Shown here in pieces: positions 14,542 through 19,833 of a stretch of DNA of 19,833 nucleotides. The DNA is from an uncultured Lysobacteraceae bacterium (GTDB lineage: Bacteria > Pseudomonadota > Gammaproteobacteria > Xanthomonadales > Xanthomonadaceae). Within the stretch, counting starts at the first letter, position 1, and every line of letters starts with the position of its first letter. Both the position numbers and the translations under genes were made by a program. The stretch is taken from assembly GCA_946482565.1 (NCBI GenBank), contig CAMLSB010000022.1:1-19833 (forward strand), read 5' to 3'. The notes under the pieces are model-generated. The model saw only the letters and a program-made list of their open reading frames with translations. It searched no databases and was not told the DNA's origin.

Positions 14542-14574
14542 CGGAAACGGTTACATCGGATGTCACCGTTTCCG
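14542..14574. repeat. 33-bp interrupted palindrome before a small-RNA promoter
   Basis: The arms CGGAAACGGT (14542-14551) and ACCGTTTCCG (14565-14574) are perfect complements. After one mismatch the symmetry continues inward as ACAT and ATGT around a CGG centre. It ends 4 bp before a TTGACA -35 box and 46 bp after the pilE stop. As DNA it looks like an operator for a dimeric regulator; as RNA it could be the 3' hairpin of the pilin transcript, but no T-run follows, so I prefer an operator or mRNA-stabilising role. Confidence 0.6.
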
Positions 14575-14578
14575 GCAT

Positions 14579-14608
14579 TTGACACGCATGAAACGCCGTC
14601 GGTAATGT
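14579..14608 (+). promoter_or_regulatory. Promoter of a putative small RNA
   Basis: A perfect TTGACA -35 (14579-14584) is followed by GGTAAT at 14601-14606 (16-bp spacer) or TAATGT at 14603-14608 (18-bp spacer). Predicted transcription start is near 14613. No coding sequence begins downstream on this strand before the terminator at 14883. Confidence 0.6.
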
Positions 14609-14612
14609 GACC

Positions 14613-14909
14613 TCCGTCGCAGGACGCCGCCCAAACGGCGCACTGCGGAGGCATCCGGCAGCCAAAGGGATGGCGGCCGGTACCGAAGGCGTCCGGAGAG
14701 AACGCCCGGACAAAGCAATGGACGCACGCCGCCGCGAGGCGGCATTCGGGGTACACCCTCAACGCGATTGAAGGCCGGCCTGCGGCAGGGAAGCAAGGCA
14801 AGGAACGCACGGGCAGGAAGCCGCGACAAGGAAGCCACGCGGGCACAGGCAGACCGGCACGACATTCCGGCATTCGGAAACGCCCGGCCCTTTCGGGGGC
14901 CGGGTTTTT
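14613..14909 (+). ncRNA. Putative ~300-nt structured small RNA
   Basis: Promoter, hairpins and terminator define a stand-alone non-coding transcript in the 431-bp gap between pilE and exoD. The 5' end can fold CCTCCG (14611-14616) with CGGAGG (14646-14651), with inner CAG/CTG and GCCG/CGGC pairs. Next come a CCGGC-A-GCC / GGC-G-GCCGG hairpin with loop AAAGGGAT, a GGCGT/ACGCC hairpin, a GCCGCC-GCGA-GGCGGC tetraloop hairpin, and TTCCG/CGGAA just before the terminator. Between ~14785 and 14840 four GGA motifs (14789, 14802, 14816, 14830) recur every 13-14 nt in AGGGAA or AGGAA contexts, for example GGC-AGGAA-GCC, which looks like the loop motif bound by CsrA/RsmA. It does not resemble tmRNA, RNase P RNA or 6S RNA as I know them. 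The exact ends are inferred. Confidence 0.6.
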
Positions 14910-14913
14910 CTTT
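14883..14913 (+). terminator. Rho-independent terminator of the putative small RNA
   Basis: CCCGGCCC and GGGCCGGG form a perfect 8-bp stem with a 6-nt loop (TTTCGG), followed by TTTTTCTTT. Orientation is plus. On the opposite strand only CGTTTCC follows the stem, so it would be a poorer terminator for exoD. Confidence 0.93.
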
Positions 14914-14927
14914 GGTGCGTCGTGTCC

Positions 14928-15575
14928 CTAGAACAGCAGGTCGATGCCGTGCGCCGCCATCGCGGCGAACTTGCCCGACAGCAGGCCGAACACGGCCACG
15001 GAGGCGGCGCCCGCGATCCATGCGGCCAGCATCAGGGCGCCGTCGCGTTCGAGCAGCGCCAGCGCGAACAGCAGCGACAAGGCGCCGAACAGGTAGTTGG
15101 TGAACGGGATCGGCAGCGACAGCAGCAGGCCCAGCAGCACCAGCAGCAGGCCGGTCAGCGCTGCCGCGGCGCGGTGCTGGAGCAAGTGCGGCAGGCGCGG
15201 GCGCACGATTTTTTCCAGGCGCGCCAGCCAGGGGCTCATCAACCGGTAGAAGCGCGCCAGCGCGTGCCGGTGCGGGCCGCGGCGCTCGATCGCCGCCGGC
15301 AGCCAGGGTTCGCGCCGGCCGACCAGCAGCTGCAGCCCGATCAGGACGACCAGCGGGCCACTGACGGCGCCGCCGATCGGGATGGGGATGAACGCGGGCA
15401 GCGTGGCGACGAACAGCAGCATGCCGAACGCGCGGCGACCCAGGCCATCGAGCAGGTCGCCAAGCCGCAGGGTCGTGTCCGGATCGCCTTGGGTCCACGC
15501 GTCGAGCAGGGCGCGCAGGCCGCGGCCGTCGATGCCGCCATCACCCCGCGGGTCGTTCGGCATCGGCGTGGTCAC
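14928..15575 (-). CDS. ExoD-family (exopolysaccharide synthesis) membrane protein
   Basis: This 215-residue inner-membrane protein matches the ExoD family, named from Sinorhizobium ExoD, which is needed for alkali tolerance and full exopolysaccharide production; the biochemical role is unknown. After a polar N-terminus, residues ~25-50 read LLDAWTQGDPDTTLRLGDLLDGLGRRAFGMLL, and hydrophobic stretches follow, including the family-typical LPAFIPIPIGGAVSGPLVVLIGLQLLVG and LSLPIPFTNYLFGALSLLFALALLERDG. The start is a GTG overlapping the corC stop (GTGA read on the minus strand); an ATG four codons downstream (15563) is an alternative. It probably forms an operon with the upstream corC-like gene. 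Confidence 0.85.
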   Translation of the reverse strand: MTTPMPNDPRGDGGIDGRGLRALLDAWTQGDPDTTLRLGDLLDGLGRRAFGMLLFVATLPAFIPIPIGGAVSGPLVVLIGLQLLVGRREPWLPAAIERRGPHRHALARFYRLMSPWLARLEKIVRPRLPHLLQHRAAAALTGLLLVLLGLLLSLPIPFTNYLFGALSLLFALALLERDGALMLAAWIAGAASVAVFGLLSGKFAAMAAHGIDLLF

Positions 15576-16885
15576 GCATCGCCGTCGCTGTCGCCGTCCC
15601 GCTCCGGCAGCCGCTGCAGCAGCAGCTTGTCGATGCGCGGGCCGTCGAGGTCGACGACTTCGATGCGCCATCCCGACCAGTCGAAGTGCTCGCCCGCGTT
15701 CGGGATGCGGCTGAAGCGCGCGATCACCATGCCGGCGGCGGTGTTGTAGTCGTGCTCGTCCTCGCCGGGCAGGTCGCCGCCGCCGATCAGTTCGCGCAGG
15801 TCGTCGACCGGCAAGGAGCCGTCCACGAGCAGCGAGCCATCATCGCGCTCGACCACCAGCGCCTCGGCGTCGTGGCCTTCGCCCGACTGCACGCGGCCGA
15901 TGACCGCGCCCATCAGGTCGTTGAGCGTGACCATGCCCGCGACGTCGCCGTACTCGTCCACGACCAGTGCGATCGACTGCTGCTCTTCGCGGAAGATCTC
16001 GAGCAGCTTCAGCGCATGCGTGGATTCGGACACGAACACCGCCGGCCGCAGTTCCGAGAACAGGTCCGGCGTGCGCTGGTCGAGGCTGTCGAGCAGCGTC
16101 TTCACCTCGAGCACGCCGAGCACGTCGGAGTCGCTGCCGCGGTACACGGGATAGCGCGAGTACGGCGTCTCGCGCATCGCCGCGAGGTTCTCTTGCAGGC
16201 TGGCGGACGCGTCGAGCCAGGCGATGCGCACGCGCGGCGTCATCAGGCTGTCGGCGGTACGGTCGCCGAGGCGCATCACCCGCTGCATCATGTTGCGTTC
16301 GTCCGCGTCGATCACGCCCTGCTCGTGGCCTTCGGCCACCAGCATCCGGATCTCTTCCTCGGTGATGGTGCCGGCCTGGGACTGGTGCAGGCCGAGCAGG
16401 CGCATGGTCAGCCGCGTGCAGGTCGCCAGCAGGACGACGAGCGGCTTGGCGACCTTGGCGAAGAAGTCCATCGGGTAGGCGACCGCCGTGGCGATCGTTT
16501 CCGGGCGCAGCGTGCCGATGCGCTTGGGCACCAGCTCGCCGACCAGCCCGAACAGGAACAGCATGACGATGAAGCCGAAGACGAAGCCCAGCTGGTGGGC
16601 ATAGGGTGCCAGCCACGGAATGTCCGCCAGCGGCTCGGCGAGCTTGGCGCCCATCGATTCGCCGCCGAAATAGCCGATCAGCAGGCTCAGCAGGGTGATC
16701 CAGAGCTGGACCGCCGACAGGAAGCCTTCGGGGTGCTCGGCCAGGTGCAGGGCCTTGCGCGCGCGGCGGCTGCGCTCGGCGAGCTGCCGGAGCCGGGTCT
16801 TGCGCGAGGTCAGCACGGCCATCTCCGACATGGCGAAGAAGGCGTTGCACAGGATCAGGATGAAGACGACCAGAAGCTGCAGCAC
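15572..16885 (-). CDS. CNNM/CBS-domain transporter protein (HlyC/CorC family)
   Basis: The 437-residue protein has the full architecture of the family often annotated as hemolysin or magnesium/cobalt efflux protein. An N-terminal CNNM (DUF21) membrane domain (~1-190) starts LQLLVVFILILCNAFFAMSEMAVL and includes GELVPKRIGTLRPETIA. A CBS pair (~205-335) has SLMTPRVRIAWLD, YSRYPVYRG and ALVVDEYGDVAGMVTLNDLMGAVIG, and a C-terminal CorC/HlyC domain (~350-430) has DGSLLVDGSLPVDDL. Members act in Mg2+ export or homeostasis, sensing nucleotides through the CBS pair. The GTG start is the only normal start codon after an upstream in-frame stop (16931-16933). The C-terminus is rich in Asp and Gly, and its TGA overlaps the exoD-like start. 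Confidence 0.92.
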   Translation of the reverse strand: MLQLLVVFILILCNAFFAMSEMAVLTSRKTRLRQLAERSRRARKALHLAEHPEGFLSAVQLWITLLSLLIGYFGGESMGAKLAEPLADIPWLAPYAHQLGFVFGFIVMLFLFGLVGELVPKRIGTLRPETIATAVAYPMDFFAKVAKPLVVLLATCTRLTMRLLGLHQSQAGTITEEEIRMLVAEGHEQGVIDADERNMMQRVMRLGDRTADSLMTPRVRIAWLDASASLQENLAAMRETPYSRYPVYRGSDSDVLGVLEVKTLLDSLDQRTPDLFSELRPAVFVSESTHALKLLEIFREEQQSIALVVDEYGDVAGMVTLNDLMGAVIGRVQSGEGHDAEALVVERDDGSLLVDGSLPVDDLRELIGGGDLPGEDEHDYNTAAGMVIARFSRIPNAGEHFDWSGWRIEVVDLDGPRIDKLLLQRLPERDGDSDGDA

Positions 16886-16929
16886 GCGCGGGTCCAGGGG
16901 CTCGGGGCGGCGTCGGGGCCGGCGCCCGG

Positions 16930-16935
16930 ATCATA
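16930..16935 (-). promoter_or_regulatory. Extended -10 promoter of the corC-like gene
   Basis: On the minus strand TGCTATGAT forms an extended -10 (TGn plus TATGAT), ~45 nt before the GTG start. No -35 is evident, which extended -10 promoters can tolerate. Confidence 0.45.
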
Positions 16936-16991
16936 GCAGCCGCCCCCGGGAGGCCCGGCGACAGGCCCGGGAACCCCGTCGTGACACGGAA

Positions 16992-17024
16992 TCGTCATAA
17001 TCCCGCCATATCCTCGTCATCCTT
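16992..17024 (+). promoter_or_regulatory. Pho-box-like triple 11-bp repeat before the phosphate operon
   Basis: Three successive 11-mers, TCGTCATAATC, CCGCCATATCC and TCGTCATCCTT, share a (T/C)CG(T/C)CAT core at exact 11-bp spacing. PhoB sites are built from 11-bp units with a CTGTCAT-like core and a variable A/T-rich tail, and the genes that follow encode a phosphate transporter and its partner. A -10-like CATAAT (16996-17001) overlaps the first unit, so the geometry differs from a classic PhoB-activated promoter. It ends 21 bp before the DUF47 start. Confidence 0.4.
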
Positions 17025-17045
17025 CCGCAACCGGGGCCCAGGCCG

Positions 17046-17672
17046 ATGTTCTCCCTCCAGACGATCTTCGGACAGGGCAAGCAGTTCTACGCGCTGCTGG
17101 ACGAGGCGGCCGACGCCGCCCACGCGAGCACCCGCGCCCTGCACGAGATGCTGCGCGAACCCGGCCGCGAGCCGTCGCTGGACGCCTTCAAGCTGGCCCG
17201 CCAGCGCGAGCGCGAAGCCTCGAACAAGATCAGCCAGGCGCTGGTGGACACGTTCATCACCCCGATCGAGCGCGAGGACATCGAGGCGCTGGGCTCGGCC
17301 CTGTACAAGATCCCCAAGCAGGTCGAGCGCTTCGCCGACCGCTACGTGCTGGCCCGCCACCGCCTGGACGGCATCGACTTCGCCCCGCGCGCCGCGATGC
17401 TGGAGAAGGCGGCCGCCGTGGTGGTCGAGATGGTGAAGGAGCTGCGGCACCTGCGCCTGGAGCCGATGAAGCAGCTCAACGACAAGCTGCGCGTCATCGA
17501 AACCGAAGCGGACCGCCTGATCCTCGAGCTGCACCGCGACATCTACTCGGGCCGCCTCGACGCGGGCGAGATGTTTTTGCTCAAGGAGTTCTTCGAGATC
17601 CTCGAGAAGGCCATCGACCGCTGCCGCGAGGCCGGCGTCGTCGCCTACGAAATCGCGCTGAAGAACAGCTGA
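17046..17672 (+). CDS. DUF47 / PhoU-like phosphate transport accessory protein
   Basis: This 208-residue, largely alpha-helical cytoplasmic protein belongs to the DUF47 (PhoU_div) family. These proteins are commonly encoded next to PiT transporters (Pit accessory protein) and are thought to regulate phosphate uptake or bind metal-phosphate clusters. It begins MFSLQTIFGQGKQFYALLDEAAD; the conserved FITPIEREDIEALGSALYKIPKQVERFADR stretch carries the acidic residues expected of PhoU-like bundles, and a second repeat runs from ~115 to the end (IETEADRLILELHRDIYSG, FFEILEKAIDRCREAG). It lies 16 nt upstream of pit in the same operon. The ATG has only a weak CAGG before it. Confidence 0.93.
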   Translation: MFSLQTIFGQGKQFYALLDEAADAAHASTRALHEMLREPGREPSLDAFKLARQREREASNKISQALVDTFITPIEREDIEALGSALYKIPKQVERFADRYVLARHRLDGIDFAPRAAMLEKAAAVVVEMVKELRHLRLEPMKQLNDKLRVIETEADRLILELHRDIYSGRLDAGEMFLLKEFFEILEKAIDRCREAGVVAYEIALKNS

Positions 17673-17688
17673 CAACGGGGCCACGCAG

Positions 17689-18810
17689 ATGCTGACCCTC
17701 GTCTTGGTGGTGGTGTTCGCCGCCTTCGTCTTCGAGTTCATCAACGGCTTCCACGACACCGCGAACTCGATCGCCGCGTCGGTGGCGACCAAGGTGCTCT
17801 CGCCGGGGCAGGCCGTCAGCCTCGCCGCGGTGATGAACCTGGTCGGCGCGCTCACCGGCACGGCCGTCGCCGCCACCATCGCGACCGGCATCATCAACAC
17901 CGGGGTGGTCGAGCCGACGATGCAGGTCATGCTGAGTGCGCTGCTCGGCGCGATCGGCTGGAACCTGTTCACCTGGTGGTTCGGGCTGCCGTCGTCGTCC
18001 TCCCATGCGCTGATCGGCGGCCTGTGCGGCGCGGCGCTGTCGGCTTCGCATGGCAACTGGGACGCGCTGATCTGGTCGCAGGACCTCGGCGGCTGGATGC
18101 ACAACAAGGGCCTGGTGTGGAAGGTCTTCCTGCCGATGGTGGTCTCGCCGGTGGCAGGCTTCCTGCTCGGCATGGGGATGATGGTGTTCCTGTGGTTCGT
18201 CATCTCGATGATGGCGCGCGCCGGCGGGCGGCTCGCACGCGCAGCGCGGCCGCGCTGGGTCAACGCGTTCTTCGGCAAGGTGCAGATCCTTTCGGCCGCG
18301 TACATGGGCTACGCGCACGGCCACAACGACGCGCAGAAGACGATGGGCGTGATCGCATTGACCCTCGTCGGCGCGGAGGCCAGCGGCGCGTTGCGCGACC
18401 TGCCGCCCTGGCTCGCCTTCATGCATCCGGACCGTGCCGTGGGCAGCGACGTCGCCACCTGGATCATCCTGAGTTGCGCGTTGGTGATGGCTGCGGGCAC
18501 GGCGTCGGGCGGCTGGCGCATCATCAAGACGCTCGGCCACAAGATGGTGAAGCTGCACCCGATCAACGGCTTCGCGGTGGACACCAGTTCGGCCACAATC
18601 CTGACCCTGGCCGCGCACTTCGGCATGCCGGTCTCCACGACGCACAGCATCTCCACCGCGATCATGGGCGTGGGCTTCGCGAAGAACCCGCGCGCGCTGA
18701 AGATCACGGTGATCGAACGCATCATCTGGGCATGGATCCTGACCATCCCGGCGGCGGGCGGCGTGGCGTTCGGCTTCTACCGGCTGCTGGGCGCGCTGGG
18801 CGTGGCGTGA
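17689..18810 (+). CDS. pit: Inorganic phosphate transporter, PiT family
   Basis: The 373-residue inner-membrane protein is a PiT-type low-affinity phosphate transporter, which moves metal-phosphate complexes with protons. The inverted-repeat signature appears twice: GFHDTANSIA (20-29) near the N-terminus and GHNDAQKTMGVI (211-222) in the second half, matching the GxNDxxN-type substrate-binding motifs. The associated PSSSSHALIGGLCGAA and VSTTHSISTAIMGVG helices are also present. About ten membrane segments can be traced. The product is shorter than E. coli PitA (~499), as is common for DUF47-linked PiTs. Its stop overlaps the GTG of the ATL gene. Confidence 0.94.
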   Translation: MLTLVLVVVFAAFVFEFINGFHDTANSIAASVATKVLSPGQAVSLAAVMNLVGALTGTAVAATIATGIINTGVVEPTMQVMLSALLGAIGWNLFTWWFGLPSSSSHALIGGLCGAALSASHGNWDALIWSQDLGGWMHNKGLVWKVFLPMVVSPVAGFLLGMGMMVFLWFVISMMARAGGRLARAARPRWVNAFFGKVQILSAAYMGYAHGHNDAQKTMGVIALTLVGAEASGALRDLPPWLAFMHPDRAVGSDVATWIILSCALVMAAGTASGGWRIIKTLGHKMVKLHPINGFAVDTSSATILTLAAHFGMPVSTTHSISTAIMGVGFAKNPRALKITVIERIIWAWILTIPAAGGVAFGFYRLLGALGVA

Positions 18811-19187
18811 GCCCGGGCGTGGCGGCCGCAAACAGGCCGGCCGTGGCGGCGACCCCGGAACAGCGCATCCTCGCGGCGGTGCGGGCGATCCCGCCCGGTG
18901 AGGTCGCCGCCTACGGCGAGGTCGCGCGCCGTGCCGGGTTGCCCGGTCGCGCGCGGCTCGCGGCGAAGGTCCTCAGCGGCAACACCGATCCCGCGCTGCC
19001 CTGGCACCGGGTGCTGCGCGCCGACGGGCGCATCGCGTTCCCGGCCGGATCGAAGGGCCATCGGGAGCAGGCGCGCCGGCTGAAGGCCGAGGGCGTGCGC
19101 GTGCAGAAGGGCCGGGTGCGGATCGCCGCGACCTCGGGCTTCGACATGGACGCCGAGGTCTGGGCGCCCCGCACGCCGGGCGAGTGA
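18807..19187 (+). CDS. Alkyltransferase-like (ATL) DNA-repair protein
   Basis: The 126-residue protein matches the DNA-binding domain of O6-methylguanine-DNA methyltransferase: RILAAVRAIPPGEVAAYGEVARRAGLPGRAR (helix-turn-helix region), then GNTDPALPWHRVLRADGRIAFP. The usual active-site PCHRV reads PWHRV (65-69), with Trp66 in place of the acceptor Cys, which defines ATL proteins such as E. coli YbaZ and yeast Atl1. They bind O6-alkylguanine, flip it out and mark the lesion for nucleotide excision repair without removing the alkyl group. The GTG overlapping the pit stop is the most economical start; in-frame GTGs at 18819 and 18843 are alternatives because the first ~14 residues are not conserved-looking. 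Confidence 0.93.
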   Translation: MSPGVAAANRPAVAATPEQRILAAVRAIPPGEVAAYGEVARRAGLPGRARLAAKVLSGNTDPALPWHRVLRADGRIAFPAGSKGHREQARRLKAEGVRVQKGRVRIAATSGFDMDAEVWAPRTPGE

Positions 19188-19193
19188 CGCGGG

Positions 19194-19209
19194 CCGGTCG
19201 GCCGACCGG
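19194..19209. repeat. 16-bp perfect palindrome upstream of the rhomboid gene
   Basis: CCGGTCGGCCGACCGG is fully self-complementary and lies 6 nt after the ATL stop and directly before TATCAT (19210-19215), a good -10 candidate (5 of 6). It could be an operator over the core promoter of the rhomboid gene or a simple 3' hairpin of the ATL transcript; no T-run follows. Confidence 0.5.
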
Positions 19210-19225
19210 TATCATGGGCGCCACG

Positions 19226-19833
19226 ATGTTCTCCAATATCCCCCCCATCACCAAGGCGCTGTTGATCGCCAACGGCGTCGTGTTCCTGCTGCAGCAGCTG
19301 GCCGGCGATCCGGCGTTCGCGCCCTTCATGCTCTGGCCGCTAGGCGGCGCCGAAGCGTTCGGCCCGTCGACGATGTTCCTGCCGTGGCAGCTCGTCACGT
19401 ACGCGTTCCTGCACGGCAGCTACGCGCACGTGGGCTTCAACATGCTCGCGCTGCTGATGTTCGGCGCGCCACTGGAATACACGTGGGGGCAGCGGCGCTT
19501 CGCCGCGTTCTATTTCACGTGCGTGGTCGGGGCAGGCTTGTGCCAGCTCGCGATCGCTTCGTGGGCGGTATCGCAGGGCGGCGGCGCCTATCCGACGGTC
19601 GGCGCTTCGGGCGGCATCTTCGGCTTGCTGCTGGCCTACGGGATGCTGTTCCCGAACCAGCGCGTCATGTTGCTGATTCCGCCGATCCCGATGCGGGCGC
19701 GCACGCTGGTGATCGTCTATGGCGCGATCGAGCTGCTGATGGGCTTCACCGGCCTGCAGCCGGGCGTGGCGCACTTCGCGCACCTGGGCGGCATGCTGTT
19801 CGGCTGGCTGCTGATCCGCTACTGGCGCGGCCA
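19226..19833 (+). CDS. Rhomboid-family intramembrane serine protease (3' end outside window)
   Basis: The frame stays open to the window edge, giving at least 202 residues from the ATG at 19226. Rhomboids cleave membrane proteins within or beside transmembrane helices. The first helix has ITKALLIANGVVFLLQQL; the family's HGSYAHVGFNMLALLMFG follows at about 67-84, with the His and Asn of the HxxxN oxyanion helix. The catalytic Ser128 lies in VGASGGIFG (GxSG) and the catalytic His186 in AHFAHLGGMLFGW, so the dyad is complete. An upstream in-frame ATG (19214) overlaps the -10-like TATCAT, so the second ATG is preferred; neither has a Shine-Dalgarno sequence. Natural substrates in these bacteria are unknown. 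Confidence 0.92.
   Translation, partial: MFSNIPPITKALLIANGVVFLLQQLAGDPAFAPFMLWPLGGAEAFGPSTMFLPWQLVTYAFLHGSYAHVGFNMLALLMFGAPLEYTWGQRRFAAFYFTCVVGAGLCQLAIASWAVSQGGGAYPTVGASGGIFGLLLAYGMLFPNQRVMLLIPPIPMRARTLVIVYGAIELLMGFTGLQPGVAHFAHLGGMLFGWLLIRYWRG

Noticed and set aside
14497..14927. Whether the small-RNA region could be tmRNA, RNase P RNA, 6S RNA or a cyclic di-GMP riboswitch
   Set aside because: No tRNA-like ends, no conserved RNase P core words, no long 6S-type single hairpin with a central bubble, no GEMM core, and no plus-strand gene directly downstream for a riboswitch to control.
14768..15103. Plus-strand open frame crossing the small-RNA terminator into exoD
   Set aside because: Arg/Pro/Ala-rich product with no ribosome site, interrupted at RNA level by a strong terminator and antisense to the exoD-like gene.
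1..19833. Search for transposases, phage genes, CRISPR arrays and toxin-antitoxin pairs
   Set aside because: None seen; gene content is core-like and composition appears even across the window.

Overview
The window comes from a high-GC gammaproteobacterium, most likely a member of the Xanthomonadaceae/Lysobacteraceae (Lysobacter, Luteimonas or a relative). The grounds are inferential: strongly GC-biased codon use, frequent GTG starts overlapping the previous stop as GTGA, an Oar-like TonB-dependent receptor, a fimT-pilV-pilW-pilX-pilY1-pilE minor-pilin operon, and a paired palindromic repeat whose outer ends read GTAG, as in the REP elements described from Stenotrophomonas. No insertion sequence, phage gene, CRISPR array, tRNA or rRNA was seen; this looks like chromosomal core sequence.

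Left part (1-2560): the 3' tail of an unidentified gene and the iron superoxide dismutase gene sodB converge on the paired repeat, and the stop codons of both lie inside its GTAG ends. Divergent from sodB is a tightly coupled trio: grxD (CGFS monothiol glutaredoxin), a YciK-like short-chain dehydrogenase that has lost most catalytic residues, and a YhgN/MarC-family membrane protein. Each junction is a 4-nt GTGA overlap, and four copies of a 7-bp repeat sit at the second one. sodB and grxD share a promoter region, which pairs oxidative-stress defence with iron-sulfur cluster handling.

Middle (2561-14912): a large Oar-like TonB-dependent receptor with a strong terminator, then ppnN (nucleotide 5'-monophosphate nucleosidase), then the six-gene type IV pilus minor-pilin/tip-adhesin operon. 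A CRP/Clp-like palindrome lies upstream of the operon. Its PilY1 carries what appears to be a PPC-type beta-sandwich domain inside the von Willebrand-like region, plus several EF-hand-like calcium loops. After pilE comes a 431-bp gene-free stretch. It holds a 33-bp interrupted palindrome, a promoter with a perfect TTGACA -35, several consecutive hairpins, a run of periodic GGA motifs and a canonical terminator. I read it as a roughly 300-nt small RNA gene, and it is the most interesting non-coding signal here.

Right part (14928-19833): a minus-strand pair corC/hlyC-type CNNM-CBS protein and exoD-family membrane protein, overlapping by GTGA; a divergent plus-strand operon of a DUF47/PhoU-like accessory protein, a PiT phosphate transporter and an alkyltransferase-like (ATL) DNA-repair protein; and the first ~200 codons of a rhomboid-family intramembrane serine protease cut by the window edge. 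Three 11-bp direct repeats resembling a Pho box precede the phosphate operon.
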